This document shows positions 31,395 to 40,650 of a DNA stretch of 64,000 nucleotides, piece after piece. Each line of letters begins with the position of its first letter. The stretch's first letter is position 1. Both the position numbers and the translations under genes were made by a program. This DNA is from Pseudomonas lalkuanensis. GTDB lineage: Bacteria > Pseudomonadota > Gammaproteobacteria > Pseudomonadales > Pseudomonadaceae. The stretch covers positions 1,220,001-1,284,000 of the forward strand of contig NZ_CP043311.1 in NCBI RefSeq assembly GCF_008807375.1, in the 5' to 3' direction. The notes beneath the pieces were generated by a model, which made no database searches, was not told where the DNA came from, and saw nothing but the letters and a program-made list of their open reading frames with translations.

Positions 31395-33476
31395 TCAATG
31401 TTTGGCCACTGCGGCGTTCAAACCCAGGTAGTCCAGCAGGATCTGCCCGGTTTCGGTCAGGTAGGCGTCGTCTTCCGGTTTGGTCTTTTCCTCTTCCACC
31501 GGCACGGCATCCTCGTCTTCCGGCTTGAGCTCCTTCAGCAGTTCTTCGCCCTTGGCCTTGCGGCGGGTGTTTTCCATCGCCAGCTGCTTGGTTTCGATAT
31601 CGGCCTGTTCGGTGCGCCGCTTGGCCTCATTGAGGCTGACCACGGTGTCCTTCATCAGTTTCTGCGCCAGCGCCAGGCGCTCGCGGCTGTAGACGAAGTC
31701 CGGGTCGTCCGCGGTGCGTGCATCGTGGCGAGCCTTCAGCTCGGCCAGGAACGGTTTGAACGGATCCAGTTCGGGCTTGATGGCCGGGCGGATGCTGTCC
31801 CAGGGCATGGCCTCGGGCAGGGCGCTCTCGCCGATCTGCTTGGTATCCACCACCGAGGGGTACTCGATGTCCGGCAGTACGCCCTGGTGCTGTGTGCTCT
31901 GGCCGGAGACCCGGTAGAACTTGGCCAGGGTGAGCTTCAGTTCGCCGTGGTTCAGCGGCTGGATGGTCTGCACGGTGCCTTTGCCGAAGGTCTGGCCGCC
32001 GATGATCAGTGCTCGGTGATAGTCCTGCATGGCGCCGGCGAAAATCTCCGAAGCCGAGGCGGACAGGCGGTTGACCAGCACGGCCATCGGGCCGGTATAG
32101 AAGGCGCCGGTGTTCTCGTCGGCCAGCACGTCGACACGGCCGTCGCTGTTGCGTACCAGCACGGTCGGGCCCTGGTCGATGAACAGGCCGGTCAGCTCGG
32201 TGGCTTCCTGCAGGGAGCCGCCGCCGTTGTTGCGCAGGTCGATGACCACGCCGTCGACCTTCTCCTTCTGCAGCTCGCCGAGGAGTTTCTTCACGTCGCG
32301 GGTGGTGCTCTTGTACTCGGGGTCGCCGGCGCGGAACGCCTTGAAGTCCAGGTAGAAGGCCGGCACCTCGATCACGCCGAGCTTGAACTTGCTGCCTTCA
32401 TGCTCGAGGTTGAGGACGGATTTCTTCGCCGCCTGTTCTTCCAGCTTCACCGCTTCACGGGTGATGGCGACCACCTTGCTGGTCTGGTCGTTCGGCGCAT
32501 TGCTCGCCGGAATCACTTCCAGGCGCACCACCGAGCCTTTCGGTCCGCGGATCAGCTTGACCACTTCATCCAGGCGCCAGCCGATCACGTCGACCATCTC
32601 GCCGTTGCCCTGGGCGACACCGACGATCTTGTCCGCCGGAGCCACCTGCTTGCTCTTCTCGGCCGGCCCGGCCGGCACCAGGCGCACCACTTTCACGTAC
32701 TCGTTGTCGCTCTGCAGCACGGCGCCGATGCCCTCGAGGGACAGGCTCATGTTGATGTCGAAGTTCTCCGCGTTGTCCGGGGAGAGGTACTGGGTGTGCG
32801 GATCGTAGGTCTGCGCGAAAGCGTTGATGTAGGCCTGGAACACGTCCTCGCCACGGGTCTGGTCGAGGCGTGCAAGCTGGTTCTTGTAGCGCTTGACCAG
32901 CAGCTCCTGGATGGCCTTGGGTTCCTTCTTGGCCAGCTTCAGGCGCAGGACTTCGTCCTTCACGCGCTTGCGCCAGAGGTCGTCGAGGGCGGCTCGGTCC
33001 TTGGCCCAGGGCGCCTTCTCGCGGTCGGTCTCCAGGCTTTCGTCGACGGTGAAGTCGATCTTGTCGACGCCGTGGTCCAGCATTGCCAGGGCGAAGTCCA
33101 GACGCTCCTTGAGACGGTCCAGGTGGCGCTTGTAGATGATGAAGCCGGGTTCCAGGTCGCCGCTTTTCAGCAGGTCGTCGAAACGCGTGCGCCATTTGTC
33201 GAATTCGGCGATATCGCCGGCGGTGAAGTACATCCGCGCCGGGTCGAGGAGCTTGAGGTAGCCCTCGTAGATCTTCACCGAGCGCTCATCGTTGAGCGGC
33301 GGCTTGTTGTAGTGATGGCGCTTGAGCAGTTCCACCACATTGAGGCTGGCGATGACCTGTTCACGGTCGGGCTGAAGGGCGTCCCAGCTGTCCGGGGCGG
33401 TTGGGGCGGCATGCAGCGGCAGAACGCTGACGCTGAGGGCCAAGGCAAGTGCAGAACTGATCAGGGAGCGCTTCAT
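31395..33476 (-). CDS. prc: C-terminal processing (tail-specific) protease Prc/AlgO
   Basis: A 693-residue periplasmic S41 protease. It has a signal peptide ending His-Ala-Ala, a PDZ domain around residues 230-330 and the protease core with catalytic Ser in Ser-Ala-Ser-Ala-Ser-Glu near 474 and Lys in Phe-Gly-Lys-Gly-Thr-Val near 497. Length matches E. coli Prc (682). In P. aeruginosa the orthologue AlgO influences alginate regulation by degrading MucA. ATG 33476 gives a normal signal peptide; an in-frame ATG at 33509 is an alternative. It is divergent from the quinone oxidoreductase gene. Confidence 0.93.
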   Translation of the reverse strand: MKRSLISSALALALSVSVLPLHAAPTAPDSWDALQPDREQVIASLNVVELLKRHHYNKPPLNDERSVKIYEGYLKLLDPARMYFTAGDIAEFDKWRTRFDDLLKSGDLEPGFIIYKRHLDRLKERLDFALAMLDHGVDKIDFTVDESLETDREKAPWAKDRAALDDLWRKRVKDEVLRLKLAKKEPKAIQELLVKRYKNQLARLDQTRGEDVFQAYINAFAQTYDPHTQYLSPDNAENFDINMSLSLEGIGAVLQSDNEYVKVVRLVPAGPAEKSKQVAPADKIVGVAQGNGEMVDVIGWRLDEVVKLIRGPKGSVVRLEVIPASNAPNDQTSKVVAITREAVKLEEQAAKKSVLNLEHEGSKFKLGVIEVPAFYLDFKAFRAGDPEYKSTTRDVKKLLGELQKEKVDGVVIDLRNNGGGSLQEATELTGLFIDQGPTVLVRNSDGRVDVLADENTGAFYTGPMAVLVNRLSASASEIFAGAMQDYHRALIIGGQTFGKGTVQTIQPLNHGELKLTLAKFYRVSGQSTQHQGVLPDIEYPSVVDTKQIGESALPEAMPWDSIRPAIKPELDPFKPFLAELKARHDARTADDPDFVYSRERLALAQKLMKDTVVSLNEAKRRTEQADIETKQLAMENTRRKAKGEELLKELKPEDEDAVPVEEEKTKPEDDAYLTETGQILLDYLGLNAAVAKH

Positions 33477-33602
33477 GCTGATTCGACGTCGGGACAGGTG
33501 ATAACGCATATTAGGCCGTAATTGAGGGCGCCGGGTTCCATTGGCGCAAAGCGAAGGCCCGGCGAGTCGCCGGGCCAGATCCAAGCTCACTATGGAGGCA
33601 CC

Positions 33603-34568
33603 GTGAAGGCATTGCAAGGCGTCGACGGACGCGTGGAGTGGGGGGAGCGGGCCAGCCCGGCCTGTGACGTGGGGCAAGTGCGGATCCGCGTGGCCGCCGC
33701 TGGCCTGAACCGTGCCGACCTGTTGCAGCGCGCGGGGCTCTACCCGCCGCCGCCGGGGGCCAGCGACATCCTCGGCCTGGAAGCTTCCGGGGTGATCAGC
33801 GAAGTCGGCACCGGCAGTGGCGCCTGGCAGGTGGGTGATCGCGTCTGCTGCCTGCTGGCCGGTGGCGGCATGGCCGAAGAGGTGGTCGTGGATGCGCGCC
33901 ACGTGTTGCCGGTGCCCGAAGGCCTCTCCCTGGCCGAAGCCGCGGCGCTGCCGGAAGTCTATGCCACCGCCTGGCTCAACCTGTTCCAGCTGGCGGCCCT
34001 GAAGCCCGGCGAGAAGGTGCTCTTGCACGCCGGTGCCAGTGGTGTCGGCTCGGCGGCCATCCAGTTGTGCAAGGCTTTCGGCAATCCTTGCTGGGTCAGC
34101 GTGGGTTCTGCCGAGCGCCTGGCCTACTGCGAATCCCTGGGTGCCCAGGGCGGTGCGCTGCGGGGGGAGAGCCTGGAAAGCCTGCGCGACTTCGGCCCCT
34201 TCGATGTGATCCTCGATCCGGTCGGCGGCAACTACGCCAGCCTCAATCTGGCGCTGGCCGCTGTCGACGGCCGCTGGGTGAACATCGGCCTGATGGGCGG
34301 CCGCAAGGCTGAACTCGACATGGCCCTGCTGCTGGGCAAGCGGGTGCAGCTGATCGGCTCGACCCTGCGCAGCCGTGACGAACAGTTCAAGGCCGATCTC
34401 ATCAGTGAACTGCGTCAGCACGTCTGGCCGCTGTTCGAGGAGGGCCGCCTGCATCCGCGCCTGGAACGTGCCTTCCCTGCCAAGGATGCCGAGGCGGCTT
34501 TCGAGGCCCTGGCCAGCAACCAGGTGGAAGGAAAACTGGTCCTGCTGCTGGACGAAAGCCTGGTGTGA
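33603..34568 (+). CDS. NAD(P)H-quinone oxidoreductase, zeta-crystallin/PIG3-like (MDR family)
   Basis: A 321-residue medium-chain dehydrogenase/reductase without zinc ligands. Gly-Leu-Asn-Arg-Ala-Asp-Leu-Leu-Gln-Arg-x-Gly-Leu-Tyr-Pro-Pro-Pro-Pro-Gly-Ala near residue 32 is the PIG3/TP53I3 subgroup signature, and His-Ala-Gly-Ala-Ser-Gly-Val-Gly near 142 is the cofactor loop. It should reduce quinones with NADPH. GTG 33603 is preceded by GGAGG at ideal spacing. The gene stands alone between prc and ahpC. Confidence 0.88.
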   Translation: MKALQGVDGRVEWGERASPACDVGQVRIRVAAAGLNRADLLQRAGLYPPPPGASDILGLEASGVISEVGTGSGAWQVGDRVCCLLAGGGMAEEVVVDARHVLPVPEGLSLAEAAALPEVYATAWLNLFQLAALKPGEKVLLHAGASGVGSAAIQLCKAFGNPCWVSVGSAERLAYCESLGAQGGALRGESLESLRDFGPFDVILDPVGGNYASLNLALAAVDGRWVNIGLMGGRKAELDMALLLGKRVQLIGSTLRSRDEQFKADLISELRQHVWPLFEEGRLHPRLERAFPAKDAEAAFEALASNQVEGKLVLLLDESLV

Positions 34569-34621
34569 CGCCCGGTGCTCCGACGCTCCAGGCCGCATGG
34601 CACGGGGCGTCGGCATGTTGC

Positions 34622-34658
34622 ATTGAGGTAATCAATCGTTCTGATGGGGTCAATCAAT
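34622..34658 (+). promoter_or_regulatory. OxyR-like operator upstream of ahpC
   Basis: ATTG-N7-CAAT-N7-ATGG-N7-CAAT reproduces exactly the spacing of the OxyR consensus ATAG-N7-CTAT-N7-ATAG-N7-CTAT, with three of four bases matching in each element. It ends 66 bases upstream of the ahpC ATG, where activation of ahpC by OxyR is expected. Sequence match is moderate; context is strong. I could not assign the -35/-10 pair with confidence. Confidence 0.6.
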
Positions 34659-34724
34659 ATGATCTTTTTGGAATAACCCAATAGTCTTCGTCGGGTAAAT
34701 TTCTAACCCAACGAGGACGTTGCG

Positions 34725-35288
34725 ATGTCTCTGATCAACACCGAAGTCAAACCCTTCAAAGCCACCGCCTACCACCAGGGCAAGTTCGTCGAGATCTCCG
34801 AAGCGACCCTGAAGGGCAAGTGGTCCGTGTTCTTCTTCTACCCGGCTGACTTCACCTTCGTTTGCCCGACCGAACTGGGCGACCTGGCTGACAACTACGC
34901 CGAGTTCCAGAAGCTGGGCGTGGAAATCTACGGCGTGTCCACCGACACCCACTTCACCCACAAGGCCTGGCACGACACTTCCGACACCATCGGCAAGATC
35001 CAGTACCCGCTGGTTGGCGACCCGACCTGGGTCCTGTCCAAGAACTTCGAAGTTCTGATCGAAGAAGCTGGCCTGGCCGACCGTGGCACCTTCGTGATCG
35101 ACCCGGAAGGCAAGATCCAGATCGTTGAAGTCAACGCCGGCGGTATCGGCCGTGATGCCCAGGAGCTGCTGCGCAAGGTCAAGGCTGCCCAGTACGTTGC
35201 CGCTCACCCGGGCGAAGTCTGCCCGGCCAAGTGGAAGGAAGGCGAAGCCACTCTCGCCCCGTCCCTCGACCTGGTAGGCAAGATCTAA
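34725..35288 (+). CDS. ahpC: Alkyl hydroperoxide reductase subunit C (2-Cys peroxiredoxin)
   Basis: A 187-residue AhpC. The peroxidatic Cys47 is in Phe-Val-Cys-Pro-Thr-Glu and the resolving Cys166 in Gly-Glu-Val-Cys-Pro-Ala-Lys-Trp. Length and sequence match E. coli AhpC. It reduces hydrogen peroxide and organic hydroperoxides in the cytoplasm and is recycled by AhpF, encoded 182 bases downstream. The ATG follows GAGGA. Synonymous codon use is strongly biased to preferred codons, as for a highly expressed gene. Confidence 0.97.
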   Translation: MSLINTEVKPFKATAYHQGKFVEISEATLKGKWSVFFFYPADFTFVCPTELGDLADNYAEFQKLGVEIYGVSTDTHFTHKAWHDTSDTIGKIQYPLVGDPTWVLSKNFEVLIEEAGLADRGTFVIDPEGKIQIVEVNAGGIGRDAQELLRKVKAAQYVAAHPGEVCPAKWKEGEATLAPSLDLVGKI

Positions 35289-35358
35289 AAACGGTCGGGA
35301 GGCTTCTGCACAGCGCTGATGCTCACGACGCTTCCCACTCCGTTTACGCGCTGTAAAG

Positions 35359-35441
35359 GCGAGCGGAATACCTTCCGGCAATCCGCTCGCACCACACCCC
35401 TCATCCCGCTTCGGGCGGTCGGCAACGGCCGTCGAGGGGTG
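35359..35441 (+). promoter_or_regulatory. Structured ahpC-ahpF intercistronic region
   Basis: Two hairpins: GCGAGCGGA / TCCGCTCGC (35359-35390, 14-base loop) and CACCCCTC / GAGGGGTG (35395-35402 with 35434-35441), the latter enclosing a smaller CCGC-TTCG-GGCGG hairpin. No U-tract follows. Such structures could stabilise the ahpC message or attenuate transcription into ahpF, keeping AhpC in excess. Confidence 0.55.
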
Positions 35442-35470
35442 ACTCATGCCCGCAATAAAGGAATTCGCAC

Positions 35471-37027
35471 ATGTTGGACGCCAATCTTAAAACCCAGTTG
35501 AAGGCCTACCTCGAGAAGGTCACCCAGCCGTTCGAGATCGTCGCGTCCCTCGATGACAGCGACAAATCCCGCGAACTGCTCGGGCTGCTGCAAGACATCG
35601 TCGGTCTGACCGACAAGATCACCCTGAAGACCGATGGCAGCGACGCCCGTCGTCCGTCGTTCTCCCTGAACCGCCCCGGCGCGGACATTTCCCTGCGCTT
35701 TGCCGGCATCCCCATGGGCCACGAGTTCACCTCGCTGGTGCTGGCCCTGCTGCAGGTGGGTGGCCACCCCTCCAAGCTCGCTGCCGATGTGATCGAGCAG
35801 ATCAAGTCGATCGAGGGCGAATTCACCTTCGAAACCTATTTCTCGCTGTCCTGCCAGAACTGCCCCGACGTGGTGCAGGCGCTGAACCTGATGGCCGTGC
35901 TCAACCCGAACATCCGCCACGTCGCCATCGACGGCGCGCTGTTCCAGGATGAGGTCGAGCAGCGCCAGGTCATGTCGGTGCCGAGCATCTACCTCAACGG
36001 TGAAGTGTTCGGCCAGGGCCGCATGGGCGTGGAAGACATTCTCGCCAGGATCGACACCGGCGCCGCTGCTCGCGATGCCGAGAAACTCAACGCCAAGGCG
36101 GTCTTCGACGTGCTGGTGATCGGCGGTGGCCCGGCCGGCGCTTCCGCTGCCATCTACGCCGCGCGTAAAGGCATCCGCACCGGTGTTGCCGCCGAGCGTT
36201 TCGGTGGCCAGGTGCTGGACACCATGGCCATCGAGAACTTCATCTCCGTGCAGGAGACCGAAGGCCCGAAACTGGCCCGAGCCCTGGAAGAGCACGTCAG
36301 GCAGTACGAAGTCGACATCATGAACCTGCAGCGCGCCAGCGCGCTGGTTCCGGCCAAGGCTGAAGGCGAGCTGCATGAAGTGAAATTCGAGAGCGGTGCC
36401 AGCCTCAAGGCCAAGACCGTGATCCTTTCCACCGGTGCCCGCTGGCGCGAAATGAACGTGCCCGGCGAGCGGGAATACAAAGCCAAGGGCGTGTGCTTCT
36501 GCCCGCACTGCGACGGCCCGCTGTTCAAGGGCAAGCGCGTGGCGGTGATCGGTGGCGGCAACTCCGGCGTGGAAGCGGCCATCGACCTGGCCGGCATCGT
36601 CGGCCACGTCACCCTGATCGAGTTCGACGACAAGCTGCGTGCCGACGCCGTGCTGCAGAAGAAGCTGGCCAGCCTGCCCAACGTCCGGGTCATCAAGAGC
36701 GCGCTGACCACCGAGGTGAAAGGCGATGGCCAGAAGGTCACCGGCCTGGTCTACAAGGACCGCACCACCGACGAGCTGCATGTCGTGGAGCTGGAAGGCA
36801 TCTTCGTGCAGATCGGCCTGCTGCCCAACAGCGAATGGCTCAAGGGCGTGGTGGAACTGTCGCCGCGCGGCGAGATCATCGTCGACGCCAAGGGCCAGAC
36901 CAACATCCCCGGCGTGTTCGCCGCCGGTGACGTGACTACGGTTCCGTACAAGCAGATCGTGATCGCCGTGGGCGAGGGCGCCAAGGCGTCGCTGGGTGCC
37001 TTCGATCACCTGATCCGTACGACCTGA
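35471..37027 (+). CDS. ahpF: Alkyl hydroperoxide reductase subunit F
   Basis: A 518-residue flavoprotein disulfide reductase that passes electrons from NADH to AhpC. The N-terminal thioredoxin-like domain has Cys128-Gln-Asn-Cys131. The FAD domain has Gly-Gly-Gly-Pro-Ala-Gly-Ala near 218, the redox pair Cys344-Pro-His-Cys347 and the NADH loop Gly-Gly-Gly-Asn-Ser-Gly-Val-Glu. The start ATG 35471 follows AAAGGA. A strong terminator follows. It is paired with ahpC. Confidence 0.97.
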   Translation: MLDANLKTQLKAYLEKVTQPFEIVASLDDSDKSRELLGLLQDIVGLTDKITLKTDGSDARRPSFSLNRPGADISLRFAGIPMGHEFTSLVLALLQVGGHPSKLAADVIEQIKSIEGEFTFETYFSLSCQNCPDVVQALNLMAVLNPNIRHVAIDGALFQDEVEQRQVMSVPSIYLNGEVFGQGRMGVEDILARIDTGAAARDAEKLNAKAVFDVLVIGGGPAGASAAIYAARKGIRTGVAAERFGGQVLDTMAIENFISVQETEGPKLARALEEHVRQYEVDIMNLQRASALVPAKAEGELHEVKFESGASLKAKTVILSTGARWREMNVPGEREYKAKGVCFCPHCDGPLFKGKRVAVIGGGNSGVEAAIDLAGIVGHVTLIEFDDKLRADAVLQKKLASLPNVRVIKSALTTEVKGDGQKVTGLVYKDRTTDELHVVELEGIFVQIGLLPNSEWLKGVVELSPRGEIIVDAKGQTNIPGVFAAGDVTTVPYKQIVIAVGEGAKASLGAFDHLIRTT

Positions 37028-37053
37028 TTTACTCAGCGTGGTGTGCTGAAGTG

Positions 37054-37086
37054 GCGGAGGTCTCGCAAGAGACCTCCGCTTTTTTA
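37054..37086 (+). terminator. Terminator after ahpF
   Basis: An 11-base perfect stem GCGGAGGTCTC / GAGACCTCCGC with a GCAA loop and a seven-T tract. Confidence 0.95.
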
Positions 37087-37147
37087 TGTCCGCGCGGCTT
37101 CCCTGTATCCTTCGCGCTTTCGTTCCTCAAGCGGCAGGGCTCATCTC

Positions 37148-37690
37148 GTGAAACAACAACTTATCGAATTGATTACGGCAATCAGCTCCGGCTGCATGGC
37201 CGAGGATGAGATCGAAGGCGTCGCCTCCGAGGCAGCCCAGGCGTACGCCGATGCGGACGCCTTCCTCGCCGCCAACCCTGATATCAACTACGACGACAGC
37301 TTCCCCATCCCCCTCGGCGAATGGGTAGTGGTGGGCAGCCTGCCCGAGACCGTGCTGTTCCAGGCCGACAGCTACGACCAGCTGTTCCAGCAGGTGGTGG
37401 ATTCCTTCGGTCCGAGCGTGAATTTCGTGCTCAAGCCCAAGCAACTGGTGAAAGTCGAGCCGCTCAAGGCCCTGAACCGCATCCAGGTGCAGATGGGCAG
37501 CCTCTATCCGGAAAAGGGCGGCTACGTGCTGGTGGACTTCAGCGAGCCGCTGGATGACGAGCTGCAGTGCGTGCTGGTCTACAAGAACGACCTGGAGAAG
37601 GTCATGCAGCTGGCCGTGGACGTCGGCATCTACGCCGCACCGGCCTATGAAGCGCTCAAGGCCGCTATGGAAGAAGGCGACGACGACTGA
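37148..37690 (+). CDS. Conserved hypothetical protein
   Basis: A 180-residue soluble acidic protein starting at GTG 37148. It has an N-terminal helix, a stretch rich in Ala and Asp (Gln-Ala-Tyr-Ala-Asp-Ala-Asp-Ala-Phe-Leu-Ala-Ala), a strand-rich middle (Glu-Trp-Val-Val-Val-Gly-Ser-Leu) and an acidic C-terminus. No signal peptide or membrane segment is visible. I do not recognise a domain. It is a single gene between the ahpF terminator and an intergenic repeat. Confidence 0.7.
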   Translation: MKQQLIELITAISSGCMAEDEIEGVASEAAQAYADADAFLAANPDINYDDSFPIPLGEWVVVGSLPETVLFQADSYDQLFQQVVDSFGPSVNFVLKPKQLVKVEPLKALNRIQVQMGSLYPEKGGYVLVDFSEPLDDELQCVLVYKNDLEKVMQLAVDVGIYAAPAYEALKAAMEEGDDD

Positions 37691-37696
37691 GCCGCA

Positions 37697-37780
37697 GTAG
37701 GGTGGAAGTCGCTTTCTGCTTCCACCGCCGGAACCCGGATCGACGCCGATGGTGGATGGAAAGAGCGCCATCCACCCTAC
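37697..37780. repeat. Intergenic inverted repeat with GTAGGGTGGA arms
   Basis: GTAGGGTGGA at 37697-37706 and TCCACCCTAC at 37771-37780 form 10-base arms around about 64 bases with further partial pairing (GGTGGATGGA, CCATCCACC). It lies between two convergent genes. The form is that of a dispersed non-coding Pseudomonas repeat. Confidence 0.6.
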
Positions 37781-37793
37781 GAATTGCCGCGCC

Positions 37794-38576
<783 letters not shown>

Positions 38577-38588
38577 TTATTCGGTTTT

Positions 38589-38612
38589 CGCTATGTATGG
38601 ATTTATATAGCG
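38589..38612. promoter_or_regulatory. ModE-type operator upstream of modA
   Basis: CGCTATGTA-N6-TATATAGCG is an almost perfect palindrome matching the E. coli ModE site (CGnTATATA-N6-TATATAnCG). It lies 40-63 bases upstream of the modA start. Confidence 0.8.
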
Positions 38613-38655
38613 ATAGAGCTGGCATTCTGATCAGGATTTGACTTCGTAGTCGGGT

Positions 38656-38883
38656 TTGGTCCTGATGCACGCCGTTCCGCTCTTCCTGATCGCCGCCAAT
38701 CATGCCGGCGGCCAATGTTCGCCTAACGCTATATACAAAACAATACAGCGGTTGGGGCGGGGACTTCCAGGGTCACAGTTCCTCACCGGCAAGGCGCGTA
38801 TCCCCAGGACCGGAGCGCGCGACGCCGACCGCGACCAGGACGAGAACTGCCCGATTCTCAGCTACACCCTGACACTGCTGTAA
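38656..38883 (+). CDS. Unrecognised small open frame, possible gene remnant
   Basis: A 75-codon frame on the plus strand. Its C-terminal part is polar (Asp-Ala-Asp-Arg-Asp-Gln-Asp-Glu-Asn-Cys then Leu-Ser-Tyr-Thr-Leu-Thr-Leu-Leu). It spans the second ModE-like box, so if anything is translated it would more likely be the part after 38750, which lacks a good start codon. It could be the tail of a decayed molybdate-related gene or chance. A GGTGGGCT-GA-AGCCCACC hairpin follows its stop at 38891-38908. No function can be given. Confidence 0.25.
   Translation: MVLMHAVPLFLIAANHAGGQCSPNAIYKTIQRLGRGLPGSQFLTGKARIPRTGARDADRDQDENCPILSYTLTLL
38727..38750. promoter_or_regulatory. Second ModE-like box
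   Basis: CGCTATATA-N6-AATACAGCG has one perfect ModE half-site and a second matching seven of nine bases. It is 115 bases further from modA than the first box and could assist repression or belong to a lost divergent gene. Confidence 0.55.
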
Positions 38884-38913
38884 GGCCGCTGGTGGGCTGA
38901 AGCCCACCCTACG

Positions 38914-38930
38914 ATCGCGAATGAATTCGC
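38914..38930. repeat. Single REP half-unit
   Basis: ATCGCGAATGAATTCGC matches the right half of the REP elements elsewhere in this window, here without a partner. The rest of the 458-base stretch between modA and the HAD gene holds the ModE boxes, the small frame and the hairpin at 38891-38908. Confidence 0.6.
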
Positions 38931-39007
38931 CCTAGGGGGAGGTGCCAGCGCCGAATCGCGCAGCGATCCGGCCGGGGCGCAAAGTGGGGTTGGGGAGAGT
39001 TTTTTCT

Positions 39008-39661
39008 TCAGCGCCAGTCCAGCACCGGCCAGCCCGCTTGTTCGGCATGGGCGCGCAGGGTCGGGTCGGGGTTGACCGTGTGCGGGTTGGCCACCAGCGA
39101 GAGCAGTGGCAGGTCGTTGCGCGAGTCGGAATAGAAGTAGGCGCCCTCCAGGCTTTCGTCCTGTTCTTCCAGCCAGGCATTGAGGCGCGTCACCTTGCCT
39201 TCGCGGTAGGTGAGCACGCCACGGGTGCGGCCGCTGTAGCTGCCGTGCTGTTCTTCCAGGTCGATGGCCAGCACTTCTTCCACGCCCAGGCGTTCAGCGA
39301 TGGCGCTGACCAGGAAGTGCGCCGAGGCGGAGATGATCAGGATGCGGTCGCCGGCGGCGCGGTGCCGGGCCAGGCAGCGCATGGCGTCGGAGTGGATCAG
39401 CGGCTCGACCACGTCTTCGACGAAGGGCCCTGCCACGAAGTCCACTTCCTCGGCCGTGCGCCCCACCAGCGGCGACAGGCTGAAGGCCATGTAGTCCTCC
39501 ATCGCCAGCTTGCCTTCGGCGTAGAGCGCCATGAGTTCGTGGTCCTTGCGGACGAAGGATTCGCCGTCGACCCACCCCAGTTCCGCCATGTGGGCGCTCC
39601 ACAGGCTGGCGCAGTCGCCATCTATCAGGGTGTCGTCAAGGTCGAAGATTGCCAGGGCCAT
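39008..39661 (-). CDS. HAD-superfamily IB hydrolase (SerB-like phosphatase)
   Basis: A 217-residue HAD phosphatase. Motif I is Phe-Asp-Leu-Asp-Asp-Thr-Leu-Ile at residues 5-12 with the Asp nucleophile. Motif II is Ile-Ile-Ser-Ala-Ser, and Ser-Asp-Ser-Arg-Asn-Asp-Leu-Pro-Leu near 185 is motif IV. The subgroup is the HAD-IB family containing phosphoserine phosphatase. ATG 39661 shares one base with the stop of the upstream ABC ATPase gene (TGATG) and follows GGGAGG. As the last gene of the ABC operon, it may dephosphorylate the imported compound or the product of the phosphodiesterase; the substrate is inferred only in outline. Confidence 0.87.
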   Translation of the reverse strand: MALAIFDLDDTLIDGDCASLWSAHMAELGWVDGESFVRKDHELMALYAEGKLAMEDYMAFSLSPLVGRTAEEVDFVAGPFVEDVVEPLIHSDAMRCLARHRAAGDRILIISASAHFLVSAIAERLGVEEVLAIDLEEQHGSYSGRTRGVLTYREGKVTRLNAWLEEQDESLEGAYFYSDSRNDLPLLSLVANPHTVNPDPTLRAHAEQAGWPVLDWR

Positions 39662-40650
39662 CAGGCCACCTCCCGGATTGCGTGATCGTCTATGCACAGG
39701 CCGATGCGTTGGCCCTTGTGGTGCAGATCTTCGACGGAGCGGTTGAGCACGTCCACCACCAGCTCCACGCCGCGCGCTTCGACGCGATAGCGCACCACGT
39801 TGCCCAGCAGGCTGTGGCTGCGCACTTCGGCCTCGATACCGCCTTCGCGGCTGAGGGAAATGGCCTCCGGGCGTATGGCGATGCGGCCACTTACCGGGCG
39901 CTGCAGCAGACGGCTGGCGGTGTCGGCGTCGAGCAGGTTGTAGTTGCCGATGAAGCCGGCGGCGAAGGCATCCACCGGGGCGGTGTAGAGGGTTTCCGCG
40001 TCGCCGCTCTGGACGATGCGGCCGGCGTTCATCAGGAAGATGCGGTCTGACAGGGTCAGGGCTTCTTCCTGGTCGTGGGTGACGAAAATGGTGGTCAGGC
40101 CCAACTCCTGCTGGATGGAACGGATCTGTTCACGCAGGTGCTTGCGGATGCGCGCATCCAGCGCCGACAGCGGTTCGTCCAGCAGCAACAGGCGTGGGCG
40201 GGTAACCAGCGAGCGGGCCAGGGCCACACGCTGGCACTGTCCGCCGGAAAGCTGGTGCGGGTAGCGTGTGGCGAAGTCAGAAAGCTCCACCATGGCCAGG
40301 GCCTCGTCCACCCGACGCTTGCTGTCGGCGGCACCGACCTTCTGCATGCGCAGGCCGAAGGCGACGTTCTGCTGCACGGTCATGTTGGGGAACAGCGCGT
40401 AGCTCTGGAACACCATGCCGATGCCGCGCTTCTGCGGCGACAGGGGCACCAGATCCTGGCCTTCCAGCAGGATCTGTCCGCCGTTCACCTCGGTCAGGCC
40501 GGCGATGCAGCGCAGCAGGGTGGATTTGCCACAGCCGGAGGGGCCGAGCAGGGTGACGAACTCGCCCTTGCCGATCTCGCAGTGGATGTCGCTGAAGATC
40601 GCGGTCTGGCCATAGTTCTTGTGCAGGCCGCGGATGGAAAGAAAGCTCAT
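39661..40650 (-). CDS. ABC transporter ATP-binding protein (PotA/FbpC-like)
   Basis: A 329-residue ABC ATPase: Walker A Gly-Pro-Ser-Gly-Cys-Gly-Lys-Ser-Thr near residue 37, Q-loop Val-Phe-Gln-Ser-Tyr-Ala-Leu-Phe-Pro, signature Leu-Ser-Gly-Gly-Gln, Walker B Leu-Leu-Leu-Leu-Asp-Glu-Pro and switch His in Thr-His-Asp. The last 90 residues form a TOBE-type regulatory domain. The class serves polyamine, iron, thiamine and 2-aminoethylphosphonate importers. It overlaps the upstream permease gene by four bases. Confidence 0.92.
   Translation of the reverse strand: MSFLSIRGLHKNYGQTAIFSDIHCEIGKGEFVTLLGPSGCGKSTLLRCIAGLTEVNGGQILLEGQDLVPLSPQKRGIGMVFQSYALFPNMTVQQNVAFGLRMQKVGAADSKRRVDEALAMVELSDFATRYPHQLSGGQCQRVALARSLVTRPRLLLLDEPLSALDARIRKHLREQIRSIQQELGLTTIFVTHDQEEALTLSDRIFLMNAGRIVQSGDAETLYTAPVDAFAAGFIGNYNLLDADTASRLLQRPVSGRIAIRPEAISLSREGGIEAEVRSHSLLGNVVRYRVEARGVELVVDVLNRSVEDLHHKGQRIGLCIDDHAIREVA

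Noticed and set aside
31398..33521. A 707-codon open frame on the plus strand across prc
   Set aside because: Its translation is a mirror of prc codon bias with no recognisable motif, while the minus strand encodes a complete S41 protease.
31395..34616. Prc as a 1073-residue protein
   Set aside because: The extension is antisense to the quinone oxidoreductase gene, and the signal peptide begins at 33476.
34660..34701. A -35/-10 pair for ahpC (TTGGAA at 34668 with TAAATT at 34696)
   Set aside because: The spacer would be 22 bases, too long for sigma-70. The promoter was left unassigned.
38656..38750. The 75-codon frame beside modA as a ModE regulator
   Set aside because: It is far too short, has no winged helix or molybdate-binding repeats, and its first part overlaps a ModE-like site.
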